From Gigaspora margarita (taxonomy: Eukaryota; Glomeromycota; Glomeromycetes; Diversisporales; Gigasporaceae): a DNA stretch of 64,000 bases. The stretch lies in NCBI GenBank assembly GCA_009809945.1, contig WTPW01000559.1:1-64000 (forward strand), given 5' to 3'. Below the pieces are notes generated by a model. That model had not been told where the DNA came from. It searched no databases and saw only the letters and a program-made list of their open reading frames with translations. Shown here in pieces: positions 55,274 to 64,000 of the stretch (within the stretch, counting starts at the first letter, position 1; each line of letters starts with the position of its first letter). The position numbers were made by a program, and so were the translations under genes.

Positions 55274-55404
55274 CCGTAAACTGCTATATACAAGATCCTC
55301 CATATATCAGACCCCTCATTTTTACTAATTATTTTCTTTTTTTTTACTAATTAATTTTTTTGGAAACTGTAACAGACCCAGGTCTTGTATATGGCAGTTT
55401 ATAG
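55274..55404. mobile_element. MITE with CCGTAAACTGC ends, TA target
   Basis: CCGTAAACTGCTATATACAA and the complement of TTGTATATGGCAGTTTATAG, with TA on both outer sides. 131 bp. The inner third is T-rich. Confidence 0.82.
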
Positions 55405-55910
55405 TAGTTAGATTTGGGTTATTTGTAGCTTATTAGAACTATCTCAATGAGCTAAATTAAATGGTATTAATTTTATTCAATACTAATTGCTAGATTGAAA
55501 GTTATATTCAATTTTGTGTTTTTATACCAATTTCAATAGGTTCATATTTTTTTAGGCTATTTTTCAAATTTCATAAGAACTTAGTATAAAAAGACTAGAT
55601 CTAATACTTGAAATATAAAATTTAAAAAAATCTAGTAAAAGTTCCAAAACAAAAACTTTAAGCTTATTTTTTTTTTGTTTCAAAGTGCCTGTTTAAATGC
55701 ACAGATTTTATTTAATTTAATCATTAGAAATTATACTTGTATAAGAATACAACTAGCTATACATACACTTTTGGCATCTAATTTAAGTTATTCATCTAAA
55801 GGTTCTATACTAACTGCTATATCTGCAACCCAACTACAGGAATTGTCTATTTAAACTCTCTAATCTTCTATTCCTTGACCAATATTAACTGATTCACTGG
55901 GCATCTGTAA
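55405..55910. other. AT-rich stretch with a weak hairpin motif
   Basis: GAACTATCTCAATGAGCTAA near 55437 echoes the GATTCATCTCAATGAGAC hairpin of other fold-backs. No gene. Confidence 0.35.
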
Positions 55911-56198
55911 AGGACCCTGGACGTCTCTCATATAGGTCATAACTGGATTTTGGCCAATTTTGGCCCTGAAAATAAAAAATATATTTTTTAAATAACTTTT
56001 GATCTAGTGATCAGAATTGAATGAGCTTTTTTTGTTAGATGCTTCTTACTGAGAGCTTCATTTTTTTAAAAAAACTTTATTCAAATTGGACTACTAGATG
56101 CCAAGATAATTGCCAAAAACTGTTTTTTTGCTTCTCAAATTTTGGGGGTTTTGCTAAAAAATTAAAGTATGACCTTTGTATTAGATGTCTAGGGTTCT
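55911..56198. mobile_element. Short member of family Z, 8-bp TSD
   Basis: Flanks ATCTGTAA and ATCTGTAG (seven of eight). Ends AGGACCCTGGACGTCTCTCA and, in reverse, AGAACCCTAGACATCTAATA, then AGGTCATA on both sides. 288 bp. Same ends as the 3-kb element at 31975-34942 but an unrelated, simple interior. Confidence 0.87.
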
Positions 56199-56304
56199 AT
56201 CTGTAGTACATATACATTCAGTTCAGAATAGTGTTTTAAGTTGATTAAAATTTTATCAATTAGTTAGTTGCCAACTATAGTTGCACCTAACTGGTTGTGT
56301 ATAT

Positions 56305-56385
56305 CATGTGATTAATTTAGTTAATTAGTTGGTTAGTTGATTAGTTGGTTAGTTGGTTGGTTGGTTAGTTGGTTAGTTGCAAAGT
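56305..56385 (+). repeat. (GGTTAGTT)n microsatellite
   Basis: TTAGTTGGTTAGTTGATTAG followed by GTTGGTTGG units. A related mixture, TTAGTTGATTAG and AACTAGTT, occurs at 61380-61560. Confidence 0.8.
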
Positions 56386-56756
56386 TATATAAAAAAATAT
56401 AATTGTATAATATTTTAGTACCTAAGTGCTACAAAATTAGAATAAAAGAATAAATATTCATAACTTAAATAAAAATTTAATTATTTAATATTATTAAAAA
56501 TTCTTTATTTGAGATCAAAACTTTGTTTAGCATTTTTGTATTTATACAAATATATAAAATAAACTTTACTGTGCTGACTATTATATTGACTAATTTGGGC
56601 AAATATTCAAATTTAATTTCTGGTATATTATTTTAGAAAACTATATCAAAGTATGGTGCAAGAAATTTAAAAACTATAATTATACTTTACAAAAGCATTG
56701 AATTCCTAAATTATTAACAACAATAAAATGTGTATGTATATAAATATTTTTTTATT

Positions 56757-56870
56757 GAAGTTAATAATTTAAAAAATATATACTTTAATGTGTTACTTGA
56801 TTATATGCTTGCTATAATCTGTAACCTATAATCAAGTTATGCATTAAAATTAAATTATTGACTTCAATAA
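56757..56870. repeat. 114-bp inverted repeat
   Basis: ATTGAAGTTAATAATTTAAA pairs with the complement of AAATTATTGACTTCAAT; TTACTTGATTATA pairs with TATAATCAAGTTA. Small fold-back. Confidence 0.75.
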
Positions 56871-57339
56871 ATCTAAGTATGCATTTAATTTTATTGTTGA
56901 TATTTTGTTTCTATATAGTGCATTTGTAGTTTTTAGATTTTTCACACCATACATACATACATATATATATGCATTGTAATTTATCATAATCAAATACAAA
57001 TCTAGCAAAATCATATTAGCAGGATCATGTAAATTTAAGATATATTCAATGCATCCACTTATTTGCATGAGTGATACAAACTCCTAGAGAGAATCCAAAC
57101 ATGCATAAAAAAAAAAAAGTAAAAATAGGCAAAAGCCAATATTTAAATTAATTTAGGTACACTAATTAAAGTAAAAATGAAATTTTACATATACAATCAT
57201 ATGCTATTACTTTTTTCATATAAGTCTTGATTTCATATAAGCCACAAGTCAGATTAGCTTTGCAATAAAGGGGCATCCAGAAACAATTTTATCCTTGAGG
57301 AGATCACCAAAATATAACATTTTCTCAATAACTAGAAGG
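56871..57339. other. AT-rich stretch, nothing recognised
   Basis: Includes a short CATACATACATA run at 56948. The 72-codon minus frame here has no motif. Confidence 0.35.
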
Positions 57340-57407
57340 TAGGGGTCTTAGCTGGGTCAGGTCTGACCAACCCAACCTGGGTCAGATTATATACAATGAT
57401 CGCAAGT

Positions 57408-57763
57408 AGTTGCTACATAGTAAAGTCCAAATTTTACTATCTAAATCGATAAAATGTGCTTAAGTAAACTTGTTTGGAAGATCAAAATACAATCAAAATA
57501 CATATATTCTGAAATTTACATCCTAATTGAAGAAATCTTTACTATTTATCTTTTAAGTTTTATGTTTGTCAAACATATTTTTTAAAAAGATTCAATTGTT
57601 TGCATTGAACATAAAAATTAAAAGTCACATAAAAATAATTTTTCCAATTTGGATAAAAATTTTAGAGTATATGCATTTTGATCTTCTAAACAAGTTTACT
57701 TAAGCGGATTTATCGATTTACATAGTAAAATTTAGACTTTACTATGTAGTGACTATTATCAAC
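57408..57763. mobile_element. Fold-back MITE inside the 57.3-kb hAT element
   Basis: TTGCTACATAGTAAAGTCCA pairs with the complement of TAGACTTTACTATGTAGTGA; CTTAAGTAAACTTGTTTGGA and TATCGATT words pair further in. About 100-bp arms around a loop near 57590. Confidence 0.8.
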
Positions 57764-57767
57764 CTGG

Positions 57768-57930
57768 GTTTAACCCAGGTTGGGTTGGGTTGGGTCAGAC
57801 CCAGGTTGGGTTGATATGAGGCGGGTCAGACCCAGGTCAGGTTTGGCATGAGGCAGGTCAGACCTGGGTCGGGTTTTGACCCAAGTGGGTCTGACCTGGG
57901 TCAGGCCCAAACCTGACCCAACCCAACCCA
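57768..57930. repeat. GGGTCAGACCCAGG minisatellite
   Basis: Alternating GGGTCAG, ACCCAGGT and GGGTTGGGTTG units, each with its complement nearby. It is the most GC-rich spot of the window and could fold extensively. Confidence 0.85.
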
Positions 57931-57942
57931 CTAAGACCCCTA

Positions 57943-58407
57943 GTAGAATGGATCAAAAAAATATAATGTAATTTTTTTTATAAAAATTTGTCTAAATCTT
58001 GATCTAGAGGTCCAAATTGTATAATTTTAGAATCATCTTGAAGAGCAGATTTGAATGCTACAAAAATATTTGATTTGGATTACTGGATTAGAATTTATTA
58101 ACAAAATACTATTGGTTATATCTTTTTTTATAAAATTACTATATTATCAATAGTTTTTTGTAAATAACTTTTGATCCAGTAATCCAAATGAAATGATTTA
58201 GACAATATTAGATTCATCTCATAGAGACAAATAGAATAGTACTAAAATCATCTTAATTGGATCACTGTATTATAATATATTCAAGTTTTTGTAAAATTTT
58301 ATTGTAAACATATAGATTTTAAATTTTTTTTATAAAGTCTAGGGGTCAAAAGCTACTATATAAGGATATATAATATTATTTATAGATGCCCTCTAATAAC
58401 CCTAGAG
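57943..58407. other. AT-rich stretch with a hairpin
   Basis: ATTAGATTCATCTCATAGAG followed by its partial complement (58208-58245) and TTGGATCACTGTATTATAA; same hairpin class as at 15781 and 38747. No gene. Confidence 0.4.
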
Positions 58408-58690
58408 CAGTATTGTACATTTTGGCTGTCCACAGCTTTTTTTGGCTTGTCCACATCCAAAATTGTCCAAATATCCAAGATTGTCAAAGTTTGTCCAGGC
58501 TCTAATAATTAATAAATCTATCTAAAAAATATAAACTATATATATATTTTTTTTAGGTGCTAAACACATTCTAGTTAAAATTAAAATAGGTTACCTTAAT
58601 AAAATTTTAAGTAAGTTTACTTTATTTAATTGTCTAAAATTGTCCAAAATTGTTCAAATTATTGTCCAAAGCTGTCTTGTCATTACCAAA
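58408..58690 (+). mobile_element. hAT-type MITE family Y, second copy, worn right end
   Basis: CAGTATTGTACATTTTGGCT and TAATTAATAAATCTATCTAA match 31010-31287 throughout. The right terminus (after TTGTCCAAAGCTGTC) has lost its complement, and no TSD is detectable. Confidence 0.82.
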
Positions 58691-58831
58691 ATTTGCAAGC
58701 TGAATAGTATTAATATGTAATAGTTAAAATATATATCGATTACAATCCCCACTATTAATTTTTATCGATTTAGATAGTAATAGATTTTTATTGATTTAGA
58801 TAGTGATCGATTTTTATTGATTTAGATACCA

Positions 58832-59135
58832 TATATTCCTGAAAATAAGCTAACTTTTTTGGGCCAAAAATTACATGAAAAATGGGGGTAGCTTATTTTT
58901 AGCGTATAGACATTTTTGAAAAATTGAAAAACGTACTAAGACAAAGTTGCCCAAATGACACCAAATTTTTACTATAGGTGTATTTTGATGCACTGAACAA
59001 CTTTACTTAATCGAACTTTTGAAGTTTACTTAGTATAAAAAGTTTTATATGTAGCAACTGCTAACGCGTTTTTGAAATTTTTGAAAAAAAACAGGGAGTA
59101 GCTTATTTTTGGAGTAGCTTATTTTCAGGAATATA
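58832..59135 (+). mobile_element. MITE family N, complete
   Basis: TATATTCCTGAAAATAAGCT and the complement of AGCTTATTTTCAGGAATATA. About 304 bp. GTAGCTTATTTTT words repeat inside each end. TA-type target is likely but masked by AT flanks. Confidence 0.83.
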
Positions 59136-59359
59136 CAGTAGTAATTAATTTTTATCAATTTGATAGTAATCAATTTTTATCATTTGGTGCACATAAGCAG
59201 TCAGCAGAGAAAAATTGTTTGCAGATCTGTAGAATTAATCAACAAGATATTGTAATAATTACCCAATTTCTTTAATTTATTAATTATTTTTTTATAACAT
59301 GATCTCATAATTATACAATTTTTTTAAATTTTTATAGTATGATCAGTTACAAATAAAAA

Positions 59360-60530
59360 AAAAAACAACTAATTCTAACCATAACCCAACTACAACTATA
59401 ATCACTAATACTAAAACTTAAACCATCATGTAATAAACATTTTTACTACACTGTCGCATACTACAGCTGCTATTACCAAGTGCCTAAACACAACATATTG
59501 ATAACAAGCTCCAAGAACAATGATACTGAATCGAACAATAACGATGCTAAAAGCATGAGACCTACTAACAAAAGCTACAACAATGACACCAAAATGATAT
59601 ATGAAGCTAAATATAGAAAATAAAAAATTAGTTCAAAAAAAATGAAACAAACTAAAAAAGATACTACTAATCTTACAATACTGAGACAAACAACAAAATA
59701 TATTTATAAAAAGTTCAACAAAGGTACCAAAGTGATCTACTAGTTGTTTCAGCAAAACTATTCCTAAAAAAAATAGCCCAAAGCCTCCATTAATCGGCAA
59801 AGCCTGAAATCACTAATAAAAACCTAAACTTCTACAAACAATAGTACAGAAATGGCAAAAGTCTGAAATTACCAATAACACTAAAACAATGAAAGCTCAT
59901 ATTTTTTGTATTCTATAAACAATAGTACTAAAATAACAAAAGCCCAAAATCTTTATATTTTATAAATGATTGTCTGAAATGATGAAAACCCAGAATCTTC
60001 ATAATAAGTTACCAAAATGATGAAAGTTCAGAATCTCTACATTCTATAAATGATGGTATACTACTAACTAAGCCCACAAAAGTATTAGTTCAAGCTAAAA
60101 AAGGATAAAATAGAAAAAGCAACAAACAGAACTACTTATTCACAAAATCCAGTTCTAAATCTCCAATATTCAGTATTTCACAAAAGCTAGTTCCAATCTT
60201 CTACCCAGTTTTCTAGCAAAACAAATCTGCAAAAGAAAGAAAGAGTTTAAAATAAGAAAAATAAAACTAGAGAACAATAAAAATTTTTTATTGGATTCTG
60301 GTTTAGGAAGCAACAAAAAGAAAAAAAAGAAACCTACTTATAAGATTCTAATTCTAGCAACAAAAGAAAGTTAGTACAAGTTTAACACAGGCAGCAGTGA
60401 TATCAGACCAGTAATTTAATGACAGTACTAGCAATGTAATGATAACACTGACATTGACTAAATCCTGTAACCAGAAAGAAAAAAAATTAGTTAACTAAAA
60501 ACAATAAAAGCAAAAAAAAAATAACATAGA
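59360..60530 (+). repeat. A-rich degenerate tandem repeats
   Basis: From about 59800 to 60070, four or five units of roughly 70 bp share AAAATGATGAAAGYCCAGAA, TCTTYATATTCTATAAA and CAATAGTACTAAAAT. The rest has looser AACAATGATACTGAA and ACCAAAATGAT words. Strong strand bias (few G on this strand). No reading frame survives. The type resembles 41220-41900 and, reversed, 16900-17420. Confidence 0.55.
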
Positions 60531-60752
60531 AAAAAAACTGATGATCGATATTAGATATGATGTTAAAGTTTTGATTTTTTTATCTGGTATAATGTAGATT
60601 ATATCTAACAATAAAAAATATAAATCCAAAAATTTGCTAAGTTTAGATTTTAAACAATTGGTAACCATTAATCATTATGTATTGACTTGAATTAATTCGA
60701 TAATAATTGATTGCAGATGCATAATGATTTATATCTGTTAATTGATACCATA

Positions 60753-61000
60753 GTGCACTGACCAAAGACCCAAGGTACAATGCAATCTACCCATAAAAAA
60801 ACTTACAAAAGACCCAGGTATATTATACAGCAGCATGTCAGTGTCACAAGGAAAAAAATTTTAGGCATATACATAGTTTTCATTTACAATAAGCAGTTTA
60901 AAAATTTTAAAAAACCTATATTTAATTAATAGAGGTCTCATGTTTTGCACTGGGTACTTTGCAATGGGATATTGAAAAAGAGGTACTTTGGTCAGTGCAC
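60753..61000. mobile_element. MITE with GTGCACTGACC ends, TA target
   Basis: GTGCACTGACCAAAGACCCA and, in reverse, GTGCACTGACCAAAGTACCT, with TA on both outer sides. 248 bp. GGTAC words repeat inside both ends. Confidence 0.83.
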
Positions 61001-61002
61001 TA

Positions 61003-62455
61003 CAGTAGTTATTAATTATTGATATCTATCATTTTATAACTGTACTATCAATTTTTATCATTATATCTTAATCGATATATATTATTTTTTTGTTATATAT
61101 CGATGATTATTGGGTTAAAAAATTTTGTAATAGTGACAATACTGCCCTAAAGTGACTATCATCAATATTAGGAATATTTAATGCTTATAAATAAAACCTG
61201 TTTTAAGTTACTAGACATAAAATTATAATTTTTAATCGTGCTTGGTACATCATACTCTTTTAATATATAGTATAAAATATACATACTAAAATGGTAAATT
61301 ACAAATAAGCATAATGATAAGCTTTGCCAATTTATTTGTATATACTAATACAGTAATTTTAATTATATTATAGGCTAGTTTTTTAGTTGATTAGTATTGA
61401 CAATCAATTATTGGCAACTAGTTTACAACTAATAATTAATCATAATCAAACTAGTTAATAACTAACTGGTTAGTTAATTAAATTTTTTTTAAATTAATTA
61501 GTTGAAAAGTTGCAATTATTTAATTTTTTAACTAAAAATTTGGAATACTAGTTAAGACTTTCTAGGTCTATTTTTATATTGACTTTTAGGACTTCTTTAT
61601 TTTGTATTTGGAGTTACAATCTGATTTATGCTTAACAGAAAACTTGGCAGAGTAGTACATGTCCCATACAGGTATTTACATACACTTTAGTAATAATACA
61701 TTTATCAAGACTTATACTTGAAATTAGAATAAGCCTGCACCCTTACTTTTATCTACTTCTGCTCTTGTATAGTTCACTCTGATTCTAGCACCCATCTCTA
61801 CTGTCCTACTAGTTCTTTCCCAATATATTCCAAACTTCCAAACTAATTAATCTAAAAGAGTTAATTATCTAGTATTAGGTGCTATTATAGTTCTTTTTTT
61901 CCTTGATATCTACTTCTATAGCATAGGGCCTTTTTAGAACTCTAAAATATCTATAAATAGGTAAGGTGACTTTTAAATTTTTTATTAATTGCTGTACATA
62001 AGACTTTTTTATAAGATCAGTATGCAAAATTTGTACCTTACAATAAAAAAATTAAAAAAATATGCAAAATAAAATTCTAACCTTGATTGTAGTATAAAAT
62101 TTTATATAAGCTATAGCGATATATAAAATTATAATTTTTAGTAGTAGCATGTTATTTTTTTAAAAAAATTCACACACATATAAACTTGCATATTAAGATT
62201 CGAACATATTGGAGAAGTTTTTTTAATACAGCCTTATACAGGTTTCTAAAACAAATAATTATTAAAAAATTAGTGATTCTGCTAGTGATCATTAAGAAAA
62301 TTTTTTGCAGAGATCTCTAAGTATATACAAATTTGCAAAAACCTCTATATTGCAGGGCTGCAATGATTTTAAAAATATAAATTCTGTGTATAAATATATT
62401 TTTATATAATATTGGTCAATTATAAAATTTTACAAAATATATATTTTTATTAAAA
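61003..62455. other. AT-rich stretch, nothing recognised
   Basis: AACTAGTT/TTAGTTGG-rich patch at 61380-61560. Otherwise no gene, paired end or RNA feature. Confidence 0.35.
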
Positions 62456-62459
62456 GAAA

Positions 62460-62780
62460 AAACTACAAAAACATATTACAAGAGATACTACAAAAACACC
62501 TTGGAAACACTACACAAACACCAAAAGACATACACTGTAGAAATACTATACAAATGCTATAGATTACTACAAATATTATAAAGACTACCACACAAACCAT
62601 AGAAATACCACAATCACCAGAGATACCACAAATGCCATAAAGACACTATGCAAATGCTGTAAAAACACTACACAATACCATAATAACACTACGCAATCAG
62701 CATAAATACTACAAATGTCATAAAATTATCATAGAGATACCACAACTGCCATCAATATGATAGAGATACAAACATAAAAT
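62460..62780 (+). repeat. ATACCACAAATGCCATAAA minisatellite
   Basis: A dozen or so imperfect units of about 26 bp, typified by AGATACCACAAATGCCATAA and ACACTACACAAACACC. C-containing, G-poor strand. Length varies between units, so no frame is kept. Confidence 0.75.
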
Positions 62781-63074
62781 CTGACAAAAAAACCTAGTAT
62801 AATTTTAACTAAAATGATGAACTTATGAAAAAACACAAAAAAAATAATGAAAATAAAAAAAACTACCAAATTACTAACATGACAAGAAATTTGTCTCTAA
62901 TCTTACAGATCCCAACTGTAAATTCTACCAATGATGAAGTCATACTTTTTAGAATATTTGACTAACAATGTGAAAGAAAACATTGATCCCAAAGAACGAT
63001 ATTGCTAAAAAAAGGCCTATACATCAACTCTTTCTGACAATTCCTCGTACCAAATTTTCCACAAAAACTGACCT

Positions 63075-63512
63075 ATGAAAACTTTGAAGTTAATATTTCT
63101 GTACATAACAAAGACTTTATCTAGAAGAAACTTGAATAAAGGGTTTCAGATCAGATGTGAAAAAACTAAAATAGAGCTGAAAAAGACTTCTCCTTTTGGG
63201 TTTGGCTCTCCGGGTAGAAGACTTCATTACTATAAAAGATGTAGTTGGGCAATAACCCTAAAGTTTTTTGTCAGAAGTTACAGAAGCTTAAGCAGAAGTA
63301 GACTTTTGGTTAGATATATTATTCTTCAAAGCATAAAACTTACGCTCTTTATAATTTTGGGACCTTTGATATTTCTCCTTGGGCTTTTCAAAATTTTACC
63401 AAAAAGTGGAAAATCCAGCTTACCCCTTTCAAAAGATCAACAATGTTTATGTCGTCCAAATCAGAAATGGCGCCTACTACTTGGATTCAAGTCACGCGTT
63501 AGTTTTGGGTAA
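63075..63512 (+). CDS. Unassigned 145-codon open frame, doubtful
   Basis: Longest unexplained frame in the right half. The product would be very basic in its first 75 residues (SRRNLNKGF, RSYRSLSRSR) with one hydrophobic stretch at about 84-110 (LQSIKLTLFIILGPLIFLLG) that could span a membrane. Base composition here is richer in G and C than in the flanks. I recognise no domain. The other plus frames and the minus frame also run open for parts of this stretch, so it may be a decayed coding region read in the wrong frame, or part of a repeat that continues beyond the window. Confidence 0.2.
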   Translation: MKTLKLIFLYITKTLSRRNLNKGFQIRCEKTKIELKKTSPFGFGSPGRRLHYYKRCSWAITLKFFVRSYRSLSRSRLLVRYIILQSIKLTLFIILGPLIFLLGLFKILPKSGKSSLPLSKDQQCLCRPNQKWRLLLGFKSRVSFG

Positions 63513-64000
63513 CTGAGATAAACTATGAATGATATGTGAAGTTTTTTGTGAGGTCACTCTGAAATAAAATTTCCTTCTAGAAGACTCTTTAGACATAGCT
63601 CTATAGTTATCTAGGTTTTTTTTATTTCTTTTATTTGTACATTTAATACTTAGACAAGGCGTTTTCTTGTATAGTATTATATAATTTTTATAGTCTGTTT
63701 CAGATGCATTATTTTAGGCTCAGGCTCTGCTGAGCATTTGCTTAGTTAGACTTTGTTGAAACATAATTTTCTTTGTTCCTTTCATCTTTTATCTTTTATT
63801 TTTGTTCTATTTTAGTTTATTGTTAAAGGTTTTCAATGCTTTATCCTTTTTTCTACTTCCTTTTTTTTTCTTGTCTTTCAAGTTTTTTTTCTTGATGGTT
63901 TGATTATTCTTACCATAGATGCTAGGTGAGAAGGATTTAAAGAGATTCTAATTTGGTGAGGCTAGCTATAAGTTCTAGTTCTTTGAATTAGTGCAACAAG
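63513..64000. other. T-rich stretch at right edge
   Basis: TTTTATTTCTTTTATTTG-like sequence and GGCTCAGGCTCTGCTGAGC, a short palindrome-like word, at 63718-63736. No gene can be supported before the window ends. Confidence 0.35.

Larger units (their letters stand above)
57340..57942. mobile_element. hAT-type element with GC-rich minisatellite
   Basis: Ends TAGGGGTCTTAGCTGGGT and, in reverse, TAGGGGTCTTAGTGGGTT. Flanking 8-mers CTAGAAGG and GTAGAATG agree at six of eight. Inside lie a palindromic insert (57408-57763) and a GGGTCAGACCCAGG array (57768-57930). GGGTCAG words also occur at the left end, so they are probably the element's own subterminal repeats. Non-autonomous. Confidence 0.82.

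Overview
The window looks like nuclear DNA of an arbuscular mycorrhizal fungus (Glomeromycotina, Rhizophagus-like). It is very AT-rich, and its only convincing host genes are two intron-containing TKL-type protein kinases of the kind greatly expanded in these fungi (HRDLHSKNILV catalytic loop, short AT-rich GT-AG introns). Almost everything else is layered transposon debris. The organism call is inference from gene style, not from a database match. Long stretches have no recognisable gene; most open frames in them fall inside repeats and are not believable genes.

Layout. 0-4.8 kb: diverged duplicate repeats, one with an expanded 24-bp minisatellite, a hAT-type MITE with a perfect 8-bp target duplication (TSD), and a fragment resembling a transposase N-terminus. 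4.9-6.0 kb: a complete kinase gene (293 aa) with all catalytic motifs. 6.2-25.9 kb: a dense field of MITEs of hAT, Tc1/mariner-pogo, PIF/Harbinger and TTAA-target types, several of them perfect fold-backs, including a 1.2-kb pogo-like element that is an inverted repeat of inverted repeats. 26.6-29.3 kb: a second kinase gene (583 aa) made of two fused kinase domains; the first has HRN for HRD, the second has HRG for HRD and GFG for DFG. Palindromic MITEs sit in two of its introns.

30.8-42.6 kb: the most unusual part. Two Mutator-like non-autonomous elements with perfect 9-bp TSDs (31769-36126 and 37480-40094) are built from a repeated palindromic module (GAATTC centre, GATATC flanks). Both have been entered by other elements: a 3-kb element with an 8-bp TSD, a 1.5-kb hAT element, mariner MITEs and Harbinger MITEs. 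The second lies inside the split terminus of a still larger element. 42.7-46.9 kb: a full-length hAT transposon with matching ends and a decayed transposase that keeps a BED finger, a spliceosomal intron and the C-terminal dimerisation region. 48.2-55.1 kb: two long tRNA-headed SINEs with 14-bp and 20-bp TSDs, plus nested MITEs. 55-64 kb: further MITEs, GC-rich and A-rich minisatellites, and one unassigned open frame near the right end.

How the parts relate. The only transposase remains seen are the hAT copy and a possible pogo-type N-terminal scrap, so the MITEs must depend on enzymes encoded elsewhere. Several MITE families with unrelated ends share an internal core (CAAGGAATTTTTTTTGTTAG-like) next to telomere-like TTAGGG arrays. 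The same palindromic module occurs in elements with 9-bp and 8-bp TSDs. All coordinates were read by eye, and no alignment or search was run.
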